Part shown: positions 17,656 to 26,062 of the stretch, one piece after another | Position numbering within the stretch: the stretch's first letter is position 1 | How the letters are laid out: each line of letters begins with the position of its first letter | Assembly: GCA_902362965.1 (NCBI GenBank) | Contig: CABIYQ010000006.1 | Span: 131,891 to 195,890, forward strand | Length of the DNA stretch: 64,000 nucleotides | Direction of reading: 5' to 3' | Source of the DNA: Oscillospiraceae bacterium | Lineage (GTDB): Bacteria > Bacillota > Clostridia > Oscillospirales > Ruminococcaceae | Program-made: the position numbers and the translations under genes | Notes under the pieces: generated by a model | The model's database searches: none | What the model was told of the DNA's origin: nothing | Seen by the model: only the letters and a program-made list of their open reading frames with translations

Positions 17656-18255
17656 ATGAGGTTTAATTATATTGTTATTGAACGGGAATTTGCCAGCGGC
17701 GGAAGAGATATAGGAAAACTTGTTGCGAATAAGCTTAATATTCCCTGTTATGGACGTGAAATCCTTGAAAAGGCTGCTGAAAGGGAAAATTTATCAGTTG
17801 AATATGTAGAAGAATTAGAAGAAGGCTCTACGGGCAGTTTTTTGTACTCGCTTTATAAAATATCCAGTATGGCAGACGGTACAATGGGAGGAGCAACAGC
17901 TGCGGAAAAACTTAATTCAGATGAGATAAATATTATCAGAGAGCTTGCATTATGCGGTCCTACAGTATTTGTTGGAAGAAGCGCAGCCTATGCTTTAAAT
18001 GATAGAAATGATGTTTTAAAAGTATTTGTGCATGCAAATCATGATTTTAGAATTAAAAGAGCTTGTGAAGTTTACGGACTGGAAGAAGGTTCAGTAAAAA
18101 GCATTTTGAAAAAATATGATAAGAGAAGAAGTAATTATTTTAAAATGAATTGCGGAAAAGACTGGAATGAAATAAGAAATTATGATCTGATTCTGGACAG
18201 CAGTGTTTTAGGCATTGAAAAAGCGGCGGAAATAATAGCTGAATGCTGCAAATAA
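17656..18255 (+). CDS. Cytidylate kinase-like family protein
   Basis: A 199-residue P-loop nucleotide kinase of the cytidylate-kinase-like (AAA_33/Cytidylate_kin2) family. The N-terminus reads YIVIEREFASGGRDIGKLVA, where the loop SGGRDIG takes the P-loop position, and later VFVGRSAAY and KRRSNYF match the family. True CMP kinase (cmk) is normally longer and in another context. ATG 17656 follows AAGGAGG 15 bases after the exporter stop, so it is probably in the exporter operon. Its substrate is unknown. Confidence 0.75.
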   Translation: MRFNYIVIEREFASGGRDIGKLVANKLNIPCYGREILEKAAERENLSVEYVEELEEGSTGSFLYSLYKISSMADGTMGGATAAEKLNSDEINIIRELALCGPTVFVGRSAAYALNDRNDVLKVFVHANHDFRIKRACEVYGLEEGSVKSILKKYDKRRSNYFKMNCGKDWNEIRNYDLILDSSVLGIEKAAEIIAECCK

Positions 18256-18260
18256 AACAA

Positions 18261-18286
18261 AAGCGGACTTTTAAGTCCGCTTTTTT
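18261..18286 (+). terminator. Rho-independent terminator of the exporter operon
   Basis: AAGCGGACTT pairs with AAGTCCGCTT over a two-base loop, followed by TTTTTT, six bases after the kinase-like gene. Confidence 0.88.
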
Positions 18287-18292
18287 GTTCAT

Positions 18293-18415
18293 TTAATCAG
18301 TATACTGATCTATATCTATTTCCGGTAGATCCAGAGAGGAAGTTGTAATTATATCTTCCGATTCAAACAGGATAATTTCCATTTCCGGAGTTTCATATTT
18401 TTTCTTTTCTGTCAT
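18293..18415 (-). CDS. Small peptide, 40 residues, unknown function
   Basis: The minus strand encodes a 40-residue acidic peptide, MTEKKKYETPEMEIILFESE continuing DIITTSSLDLPEIDIDQYTD. I do not recognise a characterised family. The layout (charged start, YExPEMEI, FExEDIITTSS) resembles short unannotated genes common in gut Clostridia. It lies between two terminators, after yajC on the same strand and convergent with the exporter operon, so it may have its own transcript. The ribosome site is weak (AAAGACATTAAAGATT upstream). Confidence 0.55.
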   Translation of the reverse strand: MTEKKKYETPEMEIILFESEDIITTSSLDLPEIDIDQYTD

Positions 18416-18439
18416 AATCTTTAATGTCTTTTAATAAAA

Positions 18440-18476
18440 AATAACCTGTTAAATTTTGGTAATTTAACAGGTTATT
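18440..18476 (-). terminator. Rho-independent terminator after yajC
   Basis: On the minus strand AATAACCTGTTAAATT pairs with AATTTAACAGGTTATT around a short loop and is followed by a T-rich run (TTTTTATT). It ends the nfnA-nfnB-yajC transcript. Confidence 0.8.
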
Positions 18477-18482
18477 TTTATT

Positions 18483-18887
18483 TTATTTATCCGATTTTTT
18501 TTCTTTTTTCTTTTGACGTGCTTCCATGATTTCATTGGCTTTTGCCGCTTTTGCTGCATTGGCTTTTTCAGTAAGGGTAATGTTTTCCTGAACAGCCCAA
18601 TTTTTTATACGAAGCTTGCTCTTATCGCCGCCGGTTTCGATTACGACCGTATCTTCGCTTTTTCTCACTACAAGACCGACAATTCCTCCGATTGTCATGA
18701 TTTCATCGCCTATCTGGATGTTTTCACGCATCGCTTTGGCTTCCTTATCCTTTTTCTTTTGGGGCCTGATAAGAATAAAATAAAAGACAACGATAATCAG
18801 AACCATAGAAATGATCATTGTAGTAAACTGACCACCGGTTGACTGGTTATTTGACATTAGCTGAACCGCACTAAGAATTTCCTGCAT
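18483..18887 (-). CDS. yajC: Preprotein translocase accessory subunit YajC
   Basis: YajC associates with SecDF at the Sec translocon. The 134-residue protein has one N-terminal transmembrane helix (about residues 24-42), then the family-typical RPQKKKDKEAKAMRENIQIG and GDEIMTIGGIVGLVV. The tail is Lys-rich. ATG 18887 follows GGAGGTAACAA. It is the last gene of a minus-strand run after nfnB, separated by 12 bases. secD and secF are not adjacent here. Confidence 0.9.
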   Translation of the reverse strand: MQEILSAVQLMSNNQSTGGQFTTMIISMVLIIVVFYFILIRPQKKKDKEAKAMRENIQIGDEIMTIGGIVGLVVRKSEDTVVIETGGDKSKLRIKNWAVQENITLTEKANAAKAAKANEIMEARQKKKEKKSDK

Positions 18888-18899
18888 TTGTTACCTCCG

Positions 18900-20285
18900 T
18901 TATTTAGATTTAATATATTCGTCAATGGATTTTGCAGCAGTTTTTCCGGCACCCATTGCCAGAATAACAGTTGCAGCACCAGTAACAGCATCACCGCCGG
19001 CGTAAACGCCTTCTTTAGTAGTAAGCATGTCTTCATTTACAACGAGACAGCCTCTTTTGTTTGCTTCAAGACCGTTTGTAGTTGTACGGATAAGAGGGTT
19101 AGGGGAAGTACCGATCGACATAATAACAGTATCCACCTCAAGGTTATAATTTGAACCTTCAACAGGAACAGGACTTCTTCTGCCGCTTTCGTCAGGCTCG
19201 CCCAGTTCCATTTTAATGCATTCCATTGCGCATACTCTTCCGTTTTCATCGCCGAAAATCTTTACAGGATTGTTGAGGTTTAAGAATTCAACGCCTTCTT
19301 CTTTAGCGTGGTGTACTTCTTCCTTTCTTGCAGGCATTTCCTCTTCGGAACGTCTGTAGACAATATAAACGTGTTCCGCACCCATTCTCAAAGCACTTCT
19401 TGCAGCGTCCATAGCAACGTTTCCGCCGCCTACTACTGCTACAGCTTTTGATTTTATAACTGGAGTGTCATATTCGTCAAGATAACCTTTCATAAGGTTT
19501 ATTCTTGTAAGGTACTCATTTGCCGAGCATACGCCGATGAGAGATTCGCCTTCAATACCCATAAATCTGGGAAGTCCTGCACCTGAGCCGATGAATACTG
19601 CTTCATAGCCCATGTCCATTATTTCGTCTACGGACAGTACCTTGCCGATGACCATATCCTGCATTATTTCAACGCCTAATTCTTTAAGCTTCTGGATTTC
19701 CTTCTGGACGATATTTTTAGGAAGTCTGAATTCCGGAATACCGTACATAAGAACGCCGCCGGCAGTATGGAACGCTTCAAAAATAGTCACCTGATAACCA
19801 AGCTTTGCAAGATCGCCTGCACATGTCAGTCCGGCAGGACCTGCGCCTACGACAGCTACCTTATGACCGTTTGATTCAGGTTTTGCTGAAGTACTGTTTC
19901 CTTTTTTCATCATATAATCGGCAACAAATCTTTCCAGACGTCCGATGGCAACCGGTTCGCCCTTGATGCCTCTTACGCATTTGCCTTCGCATTGATTTTC
20001 CTGAGGGCATACTCGTCCGCATACGGCAGGAAGGGAATTTGTAGATGTGATAACTTCGTATGCTTTTTCAAAATCTCCTTTTGCAACTTCAGCTATAAAT
20101 TCAGGAATTCTAACTCCAACGGGGCATCCTGAAACGCATGGCTTATGCTTGCAGTTTAAGCAGCGTGAAGCCTCTTCCATTGCCATTTCTTTAGTATATC
20201 CAAGTGTTACTTCTTCAAAGTTTCTTGCTCTGACTTTCGGATCCTGTTCAGGCATAGTAACTTTTTCTAATGCCATATTTGCCAT
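18900..20285 (-). CDS. nfnB: NfnB, large subunit of ferredoxin:NADP+ oxidoreductase (GltA-type)
   Basis: A 461-residue FAD/Fe-S flavoprotein of the glutamate-synthase small-subunit type. N-terminal cluster cysteines are in CLNCKHKPCVSGCPVG and CGRVCPQENQCEGKC; then come an FAD motif (VAVVGAGPAGLTCAGDLA) and an NADP motif (VAVVGGGNVAMDAARSAL). Many genomes call it gltA, but the nfnA-like gene 19 bases upstream and the lack of a glutamate synthase large subunit point to the electron-bifurcating NADH-dependent reduced ferredoxin:NADP+ oxidoreductase. ATG 20285 has an AGGAGG site. Confidence 0.88.
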   Translation of the reverse strand: MANMALEKVTMPEQDPKVRARNFEEVTLGYTKEMAMEEASRCLNCKHKPCVSGCPVGVRIPEFIAEVAKGDFEKAYEVITSTNSLPAVCGRVCPQENQCEGKCVRGIKGEPVAIGRLERFVADYMMKKGNSTSAKPESNGHKVAVVGAGPAGLTCAGDLAKLGYQVTIFEAFHTAGGVLMYGIPEFRLPKNIVQKEIQKLKELGVEIMQDMVIGKVLSVDEIMDMGYEAVFIGSGAGLPRFMGIEGESLIGVCSANEYLTRINLMKGYLDEYDTPVIKSKAVAVVGGGNVAMDAARSALRMGAEHVYIVYRRSEEEMPARKEEVHHAKEEGVEFLNLNNPVKIFGDENGRVCAMECIKMELGEPDESGRRSPVPVEGSNYNLEVDTVIMSIGTSPNPLIRTTTNGLEANKRGCLVVNEDMLTTKEGVYAGGDAVTGAATVILAMGAGKTAAKSIDEYIKSK

Positions 20286-20304
20286 TGTAACTTTTTCCTC
20301 CTGT

Positions 20305-21132
20305 TTATTTTATGTTGTTCATCATGCGGCAGTCATGTTCCTGCTCTCTGTATGTAGAATTTCTTTTCATAAGTTCATCGAAGTCGACTTGGTGACCGTC
20401 AAAGTCAGGACCGTCAACGCATGCATATTTGATCTGTCCGCCGACAGTTACACGGCAGCCGCCGCACATTCCCGTACCGTCTATCATGATAGGATTTAAA
20501 GAAACTATAGTTTTGATATCATAAGGTTTTGTAACGGCGCAAACAAATTTCATCATCGGTACAGGACCTATTGCGATAACAGCGTCATATTTTTTTCCTG
20601 CTTCAATCTGTTCTTTCAAAGCGTCTGTTACGAAGCCTTTTTTTCCATAGCTGCCGTCGTCTGTACATATTATGAGTTCCTTGCACTTTTTACTGAATTC
20701 TTCTTCAAGAATTACAATGTCACGGCTTCTGAATCCGGCAATAACGTCAACTTCAACGCCTTTTTCAAAAAGCTCCTTTGCCTGAGGATAAGCAATGGCA
20801 CAGCCTACGCCTCCGCCGATTACGCAGACTTTCTTTGCATTTTCATCAATATGAGTAGGTATTCCCAGAGGACCTGCAACGTCAAGGAGTGCATCACCCT
20901 TGTTTAGTGCTGCAAGACGTTCGGTAGATTTTCCGACAATCTGAAAAATTATCGTAATTGTGCCGTTTTCACGGTCATAATCAGCAATTGTAAGAGGGAC
21001 TCTTTCTCCTTGTTCGTCGATTCTGAATATAATAAACTGTCCGGCTTTAGCCTTCTTTGCTATAAAAGGAGCCTGAATGTCCATTAAAACAACAGAGGGA
21101 TTAAGCACACGCTTGTTAACTATTTTAAACAT
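20305..21132 (-). CDS. nfnA: NfnA, small subunit of ferredoxin:NADP+ oxidoreductase
   Basis: A 275-residue ferredoxin-NADP-reductase-fold protein with FAD and a [2Fe-2S] cluster (cysteines in MCGGCRV and later CVDG). The flavin region is FIIFRIDEQGERVPLTIADY and the nucleotide-binding site VCVIGGGVGCAIAYPQA. With NfnB it forms the bifurcating complex that links NADH, NADPH and ferredoxin pools. I start at ATG 21132, behind GGGAGAG; an in-frame ATG at 21195 would add 21 atypical residues and reaches the promoter region. It resembles PyrK, but the paired gene decides. Confidence 0.88.
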   Translation of the reverse strand: MFKIVNKRVLNPSVVLMDIQAPFIAKKAKAGQFIIFRIDEQGERVPLTIADYDRENGTITIIFQIVGKSTERLAALNKGDALLDVAGPLGIPTHIDENAKKVCVIGGGVGCAIAYPQAKELFEKGVEVDVIAGFRSRDIVILEEEFSKKCKELIICTDDGSYGKKGFVTDALKEQIEAGKKYDAVIAIGPVPMMKFVCAVTKPYDIKTIVSLNPIMIDGTGMCGGCRVTVGGQIKYACVDGPDFDGHQVDFDELMKRNSTYREQEHDCRMMNNIK

Positions 21133-21166
21133 TATTATCTCTCCCATAAATAATTTTGTAAATTTC

Positions 21167-21195
21167 ATTATAACATAATTAAAAAAGATTTTCAA
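21167..21195 (-). promoter_or_regulatory. Sigma-A promoter of nfnA-nfnB-yajC
   Basis: On the minus strand TTGAAA (21190-21195) and TATAAT (21167-21172) are 17 bases apart, 34 bases upstream of the nfnA start. Confidence 0.75.
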
Positions 21196-21230
21196 GTATC
21201 AGTATAAATTATAAAAAATATAATTGAATT

Positions 21231-22073
21231 TTATTTTTCAGTCATAAATTCCCGTTTTATCCATTCTACAGCAAGTTTAGTCCATTGTGCGCATTCTGTA
21301 TTTATATGTCCTTCGTGCTTGGCAGTTGATTCGTCTGCCAGAGCCAGTCCGTGACCTCCGTATGGGAAGATGTGACACTCAAATGGTACTTTATATTGAC
21401 TGAGCGCTTTAGTAAAGTTTATAGTATTTTCAACCGGTACGGTTTGATCGTCAGAACAGTGCCATATAAATGTTTTAGGAGTTTTGCCGCTGACCTGTTT
21501 TTCCAACGAAACCAGTTCCAGCATTTTTTCCGAGGGATTTTTCCCCAGAATACTTTCAATTGAACCTTTATGACGGTATTTACCGCTTGTAATGACGGGA
21601 TAGCATAATATCATACCGTTTGGTTTGAACATTTCAGTACTGCCGATTATACTATGAAGATATTCGCTGTTCCATAAAGTTCCGAGACTGGCTGTAAGAT
21701 GTCCTCCGGCAGAGAAGCCGCATAACAGTATTTTGTCAGGATCAATATCATATTTTTCGGCATTTTCTCTTACATATTTTACGGCGTAAGCAAGTTCAAG
21801 CAGAGCTGCAGGAAACGGACTGTTTATACTGTATCTGAGAATAAAGGCATTAATACCGTGGGAAGCAAATCTCATGGCAACAGGCAGTGTTTCTCTGTCC
21901 GAAAGATATTCATAACCGCCGCCCGGACAGATAATAACAGCCGGACGTTTTCTTATTCCGATTTCCGGCGAAAATTTTAATGTTACTGTTTCCAGTTCAG
22001 GATGAAAATTTTTCGGATTCAAACCGACTTTTTCATAAGGTATTTTTAAAGAAATTTTTTCCAAGCTATTCAT
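21231..22073 (-). CDS. Alpha/beta-hydrolase, acetylesterase-like
   Basis: A 280-residue cytoplasmic esterase of the HSL/acetyl-xylan-esterase-like group. The oxyanion region reads IICPGGGYEYLS, the nucleophile elbow GFSAGGH, and the acid and His follow in HCSDDQTVP and PYGGHGLA. There is no signal peptide. The family often removes acetyl groups from imported oligosaccharides, but the substrate is not visible here. ATG 22073 directly abuts AAAGGA; the TTG three codons later has ideal spacing, so the true protein may be three residues shorter. Confidence 0.85.
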   Translation of the reverse strand: MNSLEKISLKIPYEKVGLNPKNFHPELETVTLKFSPEIGIRKRPAVIICPGGGYEYLSDRETLPVAMRFASHGINAFILRYSINSPFPAALLELAYAVKYVRENAEKYDIDPDKILLCGFSAGGHLTASLGTLWNSEYLHSIIGSTEMFKPNGMILCYPVITSGKYRHKGSIESILGKNPSEKMLELVSLEKQVSGKTPKTFIWHCSDDQTVPVENTINFTKALSQYKVPFECHIFPYGGHGLALADESTAKHEGHINTECAQWTKLAVEWIKREFMTEK

Positions 22074-22093
22074 TCCTTTGTGTTTTTATTTAT

Positions 22094-22121
22094 ATTATAA
22101 CATTGCTTTTTGATATGTCAA
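22094..22121 (-). promoter_or_regulatory. Promoter of the esterase gene
   Basis: On the minus strand TTGACA (22116-22121) and TATAAT (22094-22099) are separated by 16 bases, just upstream of the esterase gene. Confidence 0.72.
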
Positions 22122-22144
22122 TATAAATTTAGTGAAAAAACAGA

Positions 22145-22173
22145 GTGATATTTTTAAAAATTTATGTTATAAT
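22145..22173 (+). promoter_or_regulatory. Probable extended -10 promoter of trmB
   Basis: TATAAT at 22168-22173 is preceded by TGT (extended -10); the -35 box GTGATA at 22145 is poor. It faces trmB and is divergent from the esterase promoter. Confidence 0.5.
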
Positions 22174-22224
22174 AAAAAAGAATTTATTGTAAAATGAAAG
22201 AATATTAATAGAATGGAGATAAAA

Positions 22225-22884
22225 ATGAGAATAAGATGTAAACCATGGGCAAAGCCCGAACTGGAAGCCTGCGGATTTTGTATAAATGAACCGGAAACAT
22301 TAAAGGGTAAATGGCGCTGTGAATTTAAAAATGACGCTCCCTTATATCTGGAGCTTGGCTGCGGCAAAGGCGGATTTATTTCACAGGCGGCGCCGTCAAA
22401 TCTGGATATAAATTATATAGCGGTCGATATAAAAAATGAAATGCTCGTCCTTGCAAAGAGAAAGCTTGAAGACGCTTATAAAGAAAAAAATATACAAATG
22501 GATAATGTAAGGATTTTTATAAAGAATATAGAACAAATTGATAATGTGTTTGACGAAGCGGATTGTGTTGACAGGATATATATAAATTTCTGCAATCCTT
22601 GGCCTAAGACTAAGCATAAAAAAAGACGTCTAACTCATTTCAGACAGCTTGAGAAATACAAGACATTTTTAAACGGTGAAATCTGGTTTAAAACTGATGA
22701 CGACGGGCTTTTTAATGAATCGTTTGACTATTTTGAACAAGCTGGATTTGAAATAAAATTTAAAACCTGCGACCTGCATAACAGTGAATATGCTGATAGG
22801 AATTACATAACAGAACATGAAAAAATGTTTACAGATGAGGGTAAAAAAATAAAATTTCTTATAGCTAATCCGAAGAAAATATAA
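22225..22884 (+). CDS. trmB: tRNA (guanine-N7-)-methyltransferase
   Basis: TrmB makes m7G46 in tRNA. SAM-binding and substrate motifs are [29 protein letters not shown], and [18 protein letters not shown]. The 219-residue length is normal. ATG 22225 is five bases from GGAGA; the in-frame ATG at 22213 overlaps this ribosome site and was not used. A GH59-like gene follows after 18 bases on the same strand. Confidence 0.94.
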   Translation: MRIRCKPWAKPELEACGFCINEPETLKGKWRCEFKNDAPLYLELGCGKGGFISQAAPSNLDINYIAVDIKNEMLVLAKRKLEDAYKEKNIQMDNVRIFIKNIEQIDNVFDEADCVDRIYINFCNPWPKTKHKKRRLTHFRQLEKYKTFLNGEIWFKTDDDGLFNESFDYFEQAGFEIKFKTCDLHNSEYADRNYITEHEKMFTDEGKKIKFLIANPKKI

Positions 22885-22902
22885 ATTAAATTGGAGAAAA
22901 AT

Positions 22903-25329
22903 ATGAATAATTTATATAAAGAAATAGTTATAGACGGCGGCATGATAAGTCATTCGTTTGGACGCTTTCGGGGTCTGGGTGCTGTTTTGGACGGTAAATC
23001 TTCTCGTATTCTGGAAGATTACAAGTTTAAAAATCAAAAGTCGTATCAGGAAATAATAGAACTTCTTTTCAGAAAAAAATACGGTGCGGCGCTGTCACAT
23101 ATAAAAATTGAATGTGATTTAAGTGATATTTCATCAGATAGTAACTGTTACCGACACTTTGGTTTTGAAATTGCTTCTGACGCTCTGAATATAAATTCAG
23201 ATATTTCAATAGAACTGTTTTTTACTGATAACGGTATAATTGATTATACAGAAAAATACAGTATTTATAAAAATATTCTTAATACGGTATATCAAAACTA
23301 TAGTATAAAAGCGGACTATGTCAGCGTCGGCAATGGTTCAGATTCCGGATGGATAGAATATCTCAGCGGCAGATTAAAAAATGACAAAACATCAAAATAT
23401 GATTTCAGCAGTATAAAAATTGCCGTATCCGACAGCTTTTCGGACGAAATGGCTGTAAACGAAAATCTTAGAAAATCTGCTGATATAATATTCGGCGGAA
23501 ATGTGTTGAGCGACAGTACAATCATGCTTAATAAAAAATTTCAGAAAGAAATTTGGAACTCAGAAGGAGCTGCTCCATGTTGCATTTCGAAATATGCGGT
23601 TAATGCTGACGGCAGCGGTATTAGCGGTGAAAATTCATTGATTGAAGTAACGGGCAGAATTAACGGAATTTTTAATGCAGGCAGTACAATATATGAATAT
23701 AAATCTGTTTTATCTGTGTGTGAAGGTGAAAATCCGTGGGGAAGGATTATCAGCGCTGACAAACCGTGGTCGGGATATTTCAGTATCGGCTGCGGCTTGT
23801 GGGGTGCGGCACACTTTACTCATTTTGCAGAGAAAAACTGGAAGGTTATATCTTCCGGAAACGGAGAAGAAGCAGGAGATTATTCGGTCTTTGTTTCAGA
23901 AAAGGGAGATTATTCCGCAGTATTTGCAAATAATTCGGATAAACCGAAGAAATACAGTATTTGCGTCAGAAACATTGAAAAAGCGGACGCTTTTATTCAC
24001 TGTGTTGAGACAAAAGGACCGGAAAGCTGTGACAATTATTCTGTAAATTGGTTCAGATTAGTGGATAAGATTATTCCGGTGAAAAAGAATTACGGCTTTG
24101 TCTACACTCTTGAAGTAAAGCCTTTTTCAATTATGACTTGTACAACGCTTTCAGTGGAGCATGTAAACGGAATTTATACAGTCAGAAAGCCTGAATGTGA
24201 AAATACAGTTTTGAATCTGCCTTATTTCGACAGTTTTAATTATGGAGATGAATTGCTGAAATCAAGGAAAAATATACCTCTTTATACTTTGGATTTATGC
24301 GGTAGGTTTGAAATATTGTCTGACGGGGAAGAAAATACTCTTATTCAGATCGCTGAGCCTGATGATAACAGAGATAAAATATTTCCTGTTACGGTACTTG
24401 GTGATGATTCATGGTCTGATTATTCGGTAAAAATTGAGGTTAAGCTCTCAGACGAAGATATTTTAAACTATGCGGGAGCAGGCTTGAGGTATCAAATGTC
24501 AGGCGATACTGCGGAATGCGGATATCAGCTCAGAATTTATTCCGACAGCCGCTGGCAGCTCAGATACATGGATAATATCCTTGAAGAAGGTATGGCGGAT
24601 AATATTATCCCAAATGAGTGGAACAGTATAAAGATATCTGCCTGCGGAAGAAGAATAAAGTGTTGTATTAACAAAGTACTTGTCTGCGAGCATGTTGTTT
24701 CAGCTCCTTTTGTACTTTCCGGAAAAGTAAGTATATGCAGCGGATACAGCCGTAATATGTTCAGAAACCTTGTTATAAATCCTGTTTTGGGAGCGTTTGA
24801 ATACAGTATTATGCATGATTGCTTAAACGGTGAATTCGTGTATTCCGGCAGCTGGGTGAAGAACAGTATGGACAGTTGTGAATTTAACAACAGAACCAGC
24901 GTCAGTACCGAAACGCCGAATTCATATTTTGAATTTGATTTTATTGGTGAAAGTGTAGCGTTCGCAGGCAAAGCAGAAAATCTTAGACTTAAAATAGAAA
25001 TAGACGATAAAATTATGGCGGCGGGTATCTTTATAGGTAACTGCGGAGAAAAGGAGATTTTTTACAGTAGGAGCAATATGGAAAATACCAGTCATAAACT
25101 AAAGCTTATCGTGCTTTCCGGCAGGCTAGAATTTAACAATGCGCAGACCTTTATATCCGGTCATCATATATTGCCTAAAACTTTAATTAACGGTTCAAGC
25201 ATAAAAAAAGCTGAGAACGGAAAAACATTAAAAAAGAGCACTCTTTTGATGGGGGCCGGTCTGGCTGCGGCAGGAACGGGTCTGATTCTGTTAAGAAAAG
25301 CGCTGAAAAAAGGAAAAAACAAAAAATAA
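22903..25329 (+). CDS. GH59 (galactocerebrosidase)-like protein, acid/base residue apparently lost
   Basis: An 808-residue protein whose N-terminal half resembles GH59 galactosylceramidases (FRGLGAVLDGKSSRILEDY, then YGAALSHIKIEC). In GALC the acid/base Glu follows Asn (NE); here the match is VSVGNGSDSGW with Gly at 145, while the nucleophile candidate Glu221 in IWNSEGA is kept. The 76-residue spacing equals that recalled for mouse GALC (182 and 258). A lectin-like beta region lies at about 440-620. No signal peptide is visible, and the C-terminus has one hydrophobic segment then KKGKNKK. ATG 22903 follows GGAGA. It may be a binding or inactive homologue. Confidence 0.68.
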   Translation: MNNLYKEIVIDGGMISHSFGRFRGLGAVLDGKSSRILEDYKFKNQKSYQEIIELLFRKKYGAALSHIKIECDLSDISSDSNCYRHFGFEIASDALNINSDISIELFFTDNGIIDYTEKYSIYKNILNTVYQNYSIKADYVSVGNGSDSGWIEYLSGRLKNDKTSKYDFSSIKIAVSDSFSDEMAVNENLRKSADIIFGGNVLSDSTIMLNKKFQKEIWNSEGAAPCCISKYAVNADGSGISGENSLIEVTGRINGIFNAGSTIYEYKSVLSVCEGENPWGRIISADKPWSGYFSIGCGLWGAAHFTHFAEKNWKVISSGNGEEAGDYSVFVSEKGDYSAVFANNSDKPKKYSICVRNIEKADAFIHCVETKGPESCDNYSVNWFRLVDKIIPVKKNYGFVYTLEVKPFSIMTCTTLSVEHVNGIYTVRKPECENTVLNLPYFDSFNYGDELLKSRKNIPLYTLDLCGRFEILSDGEENTLIQIAEPDDNRDKIFPVTVLGDDSWSDYSVKIEVKLSDEDILNYAGAGLRYQMSGDTAECGYQLRIYSDSRWQLRYMDNILEEGMADNIIPNEWNSIKISACGRRIKCCINKVLVCEHVVSAPFVLSGKVSICSGYSRNMFRNLVINPVLGAFEYSIMHDCLNGEFVYSGSWVKNSMDSCEFNNRTSVSTETPNSYFEFDFIGESVAFAGKAENLRLKIEIDDKIMAAGIFIGNCGEKEIFYSRSNMENTSHKLKLIVLSGRLEFNNAQTFISGHHILPKTLINGSSIKKAENGKTLKKSTLLMGAGLAAAGTGLILLRKALKKGKNKK

Positions 25330-25349
25330 GACATATTTCTTTAAAAAAC

Positions 25350-25378
25350 TGGACAAACGACTCGATATATGTTATAAT
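25350..25378 (+). promoter_or_regulatory. Promoter of the pyr operon
   Basis: TGGACA (25350-25355) and TATAAT (25373-25378) are 17 bases apart, and the PyrR leader element follows directly. Confidence 0.78.
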
Positions 25379-25390
25379 AATATCCGGTAA

Positions 25391-25423
25391 TCCTTTAAGT
25401 TGATCCCGTGAGGTTGACAAGGT
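25391..25423 (+). promoter_or_regulatory. PyrR-binding element (anti-antiterminator) in the pyr leader
   Basis: CCTT and AAGG enclose a loop containing GATCCCGTGAGGTTG, close to the PyrR site consensus with its conserved UCC-GAGAGG-like core. When PyrR with UMP binds this RNA, the downstream terminator should form and pyr expression fall. Confidence 0.72.
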
Positions 25424-25464
25424 GTGCGTAATTAGGTAAAGTATATTTGTATAAGTATATTGTC

Positions 25465-25500
25465 ACGCTTATCTGTCATGGGACGGATAAGCGTTTTTTA
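25465..25500 (+). terminator. Pyr attenuator terminator
   Basis: ACGCTTATCTGTC pairs with GACGGATAAGCGT over an ATGG loop, followed by TTTTTTA, 17 bases before pyrR. The site lies between promoter and first gene, so it is a conditional terminator. Confidence 0.82.
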
Positions 25501-25516
25501 TATGTGAGGTGGTCGT

Positions 25517-26062
25517 TTGAAAAGAAAAACCGTTATTATGGATGAAAACAATATGAAGCGTGCTGTAGCGAGAATTACTTATGAAATTTTGGAACGTAAT
25601 AAGGGTACGGACGATTTGTGCGTTGTGGGTATATTTTCAAGAGGAGTTGCACTTGCTCAGCGGATTGCGTCTAAAATATATGAATTGGAACATGAAAAGA
25701 TACCATGCGGCGCTTTGGATATTACAGCGTATAGAGACGACAGAAAACCGGCTGATACTTTTGACAGAACCAAAATTGACTTTGATGTAAAAAACAAAAA
25801 TGTTGTAATAGTAGATGACGTTTTTTATACCGGAAGGAGCACCCGTGCCGCAATAGATGCACTGATAGAAAGGGGCAGACCTAAATCAATTCAGCTTGCC
25901 GTTCTCGTGGACAGAGGACACAGAGAGCTTCCGATCAGACCGGATTATGTAGGAAAAAATCTGCCTACCTCACGGGAAGAAAGCGTAAAGGTATCGGTAA
26001 ATGAAATCGACGGTTCTGACTGTGTCGTGATATTTTCCGTACAGGAAGGAGATATAAAATGA
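25517..26062 (+). CDS. pyrR: Bifunctional pyr operon regulator / uracil phosphoribosyltransferase PyrR
   Basis: PyrR binds pyr mRNA leaders in the presence of UMP and has weak uracil phosphoribosyltransferase activity. The PRPP-binding motif reads [20 protein letters not shown], and the N-terminal [13 protein letters not shown] is typical. The 181-residue length fits. The start is TTG 25517 behind GTGAGGTGG. It is the first gene of the operon and autoregulated by the leader in front of it. It overlaps pyrC by four bases (ATGA). Confidence 0.95.
   Translation: MKRKTVIMDENNMKRAVARITYEILERNKGTDDLCVVGIFSRGVALAQRIASKIYELEHEKIPCGALDITAYRDDRKPADTFDRTKIDFDVKNKNVVIVDDVFYTGRSTRAAIDALIERGRPKSIQLAVLVDRGHRELPIRPDYVGKNLPTSREESVKVSVNEIDGSDCVVIFSVQEGDIK

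Noticed and set aside
24537..24971. Long antisense frames across the GH59-like gene.
   Set aside because: They have no ribosome site or recognisable motif and lie fully within a good coding frame.
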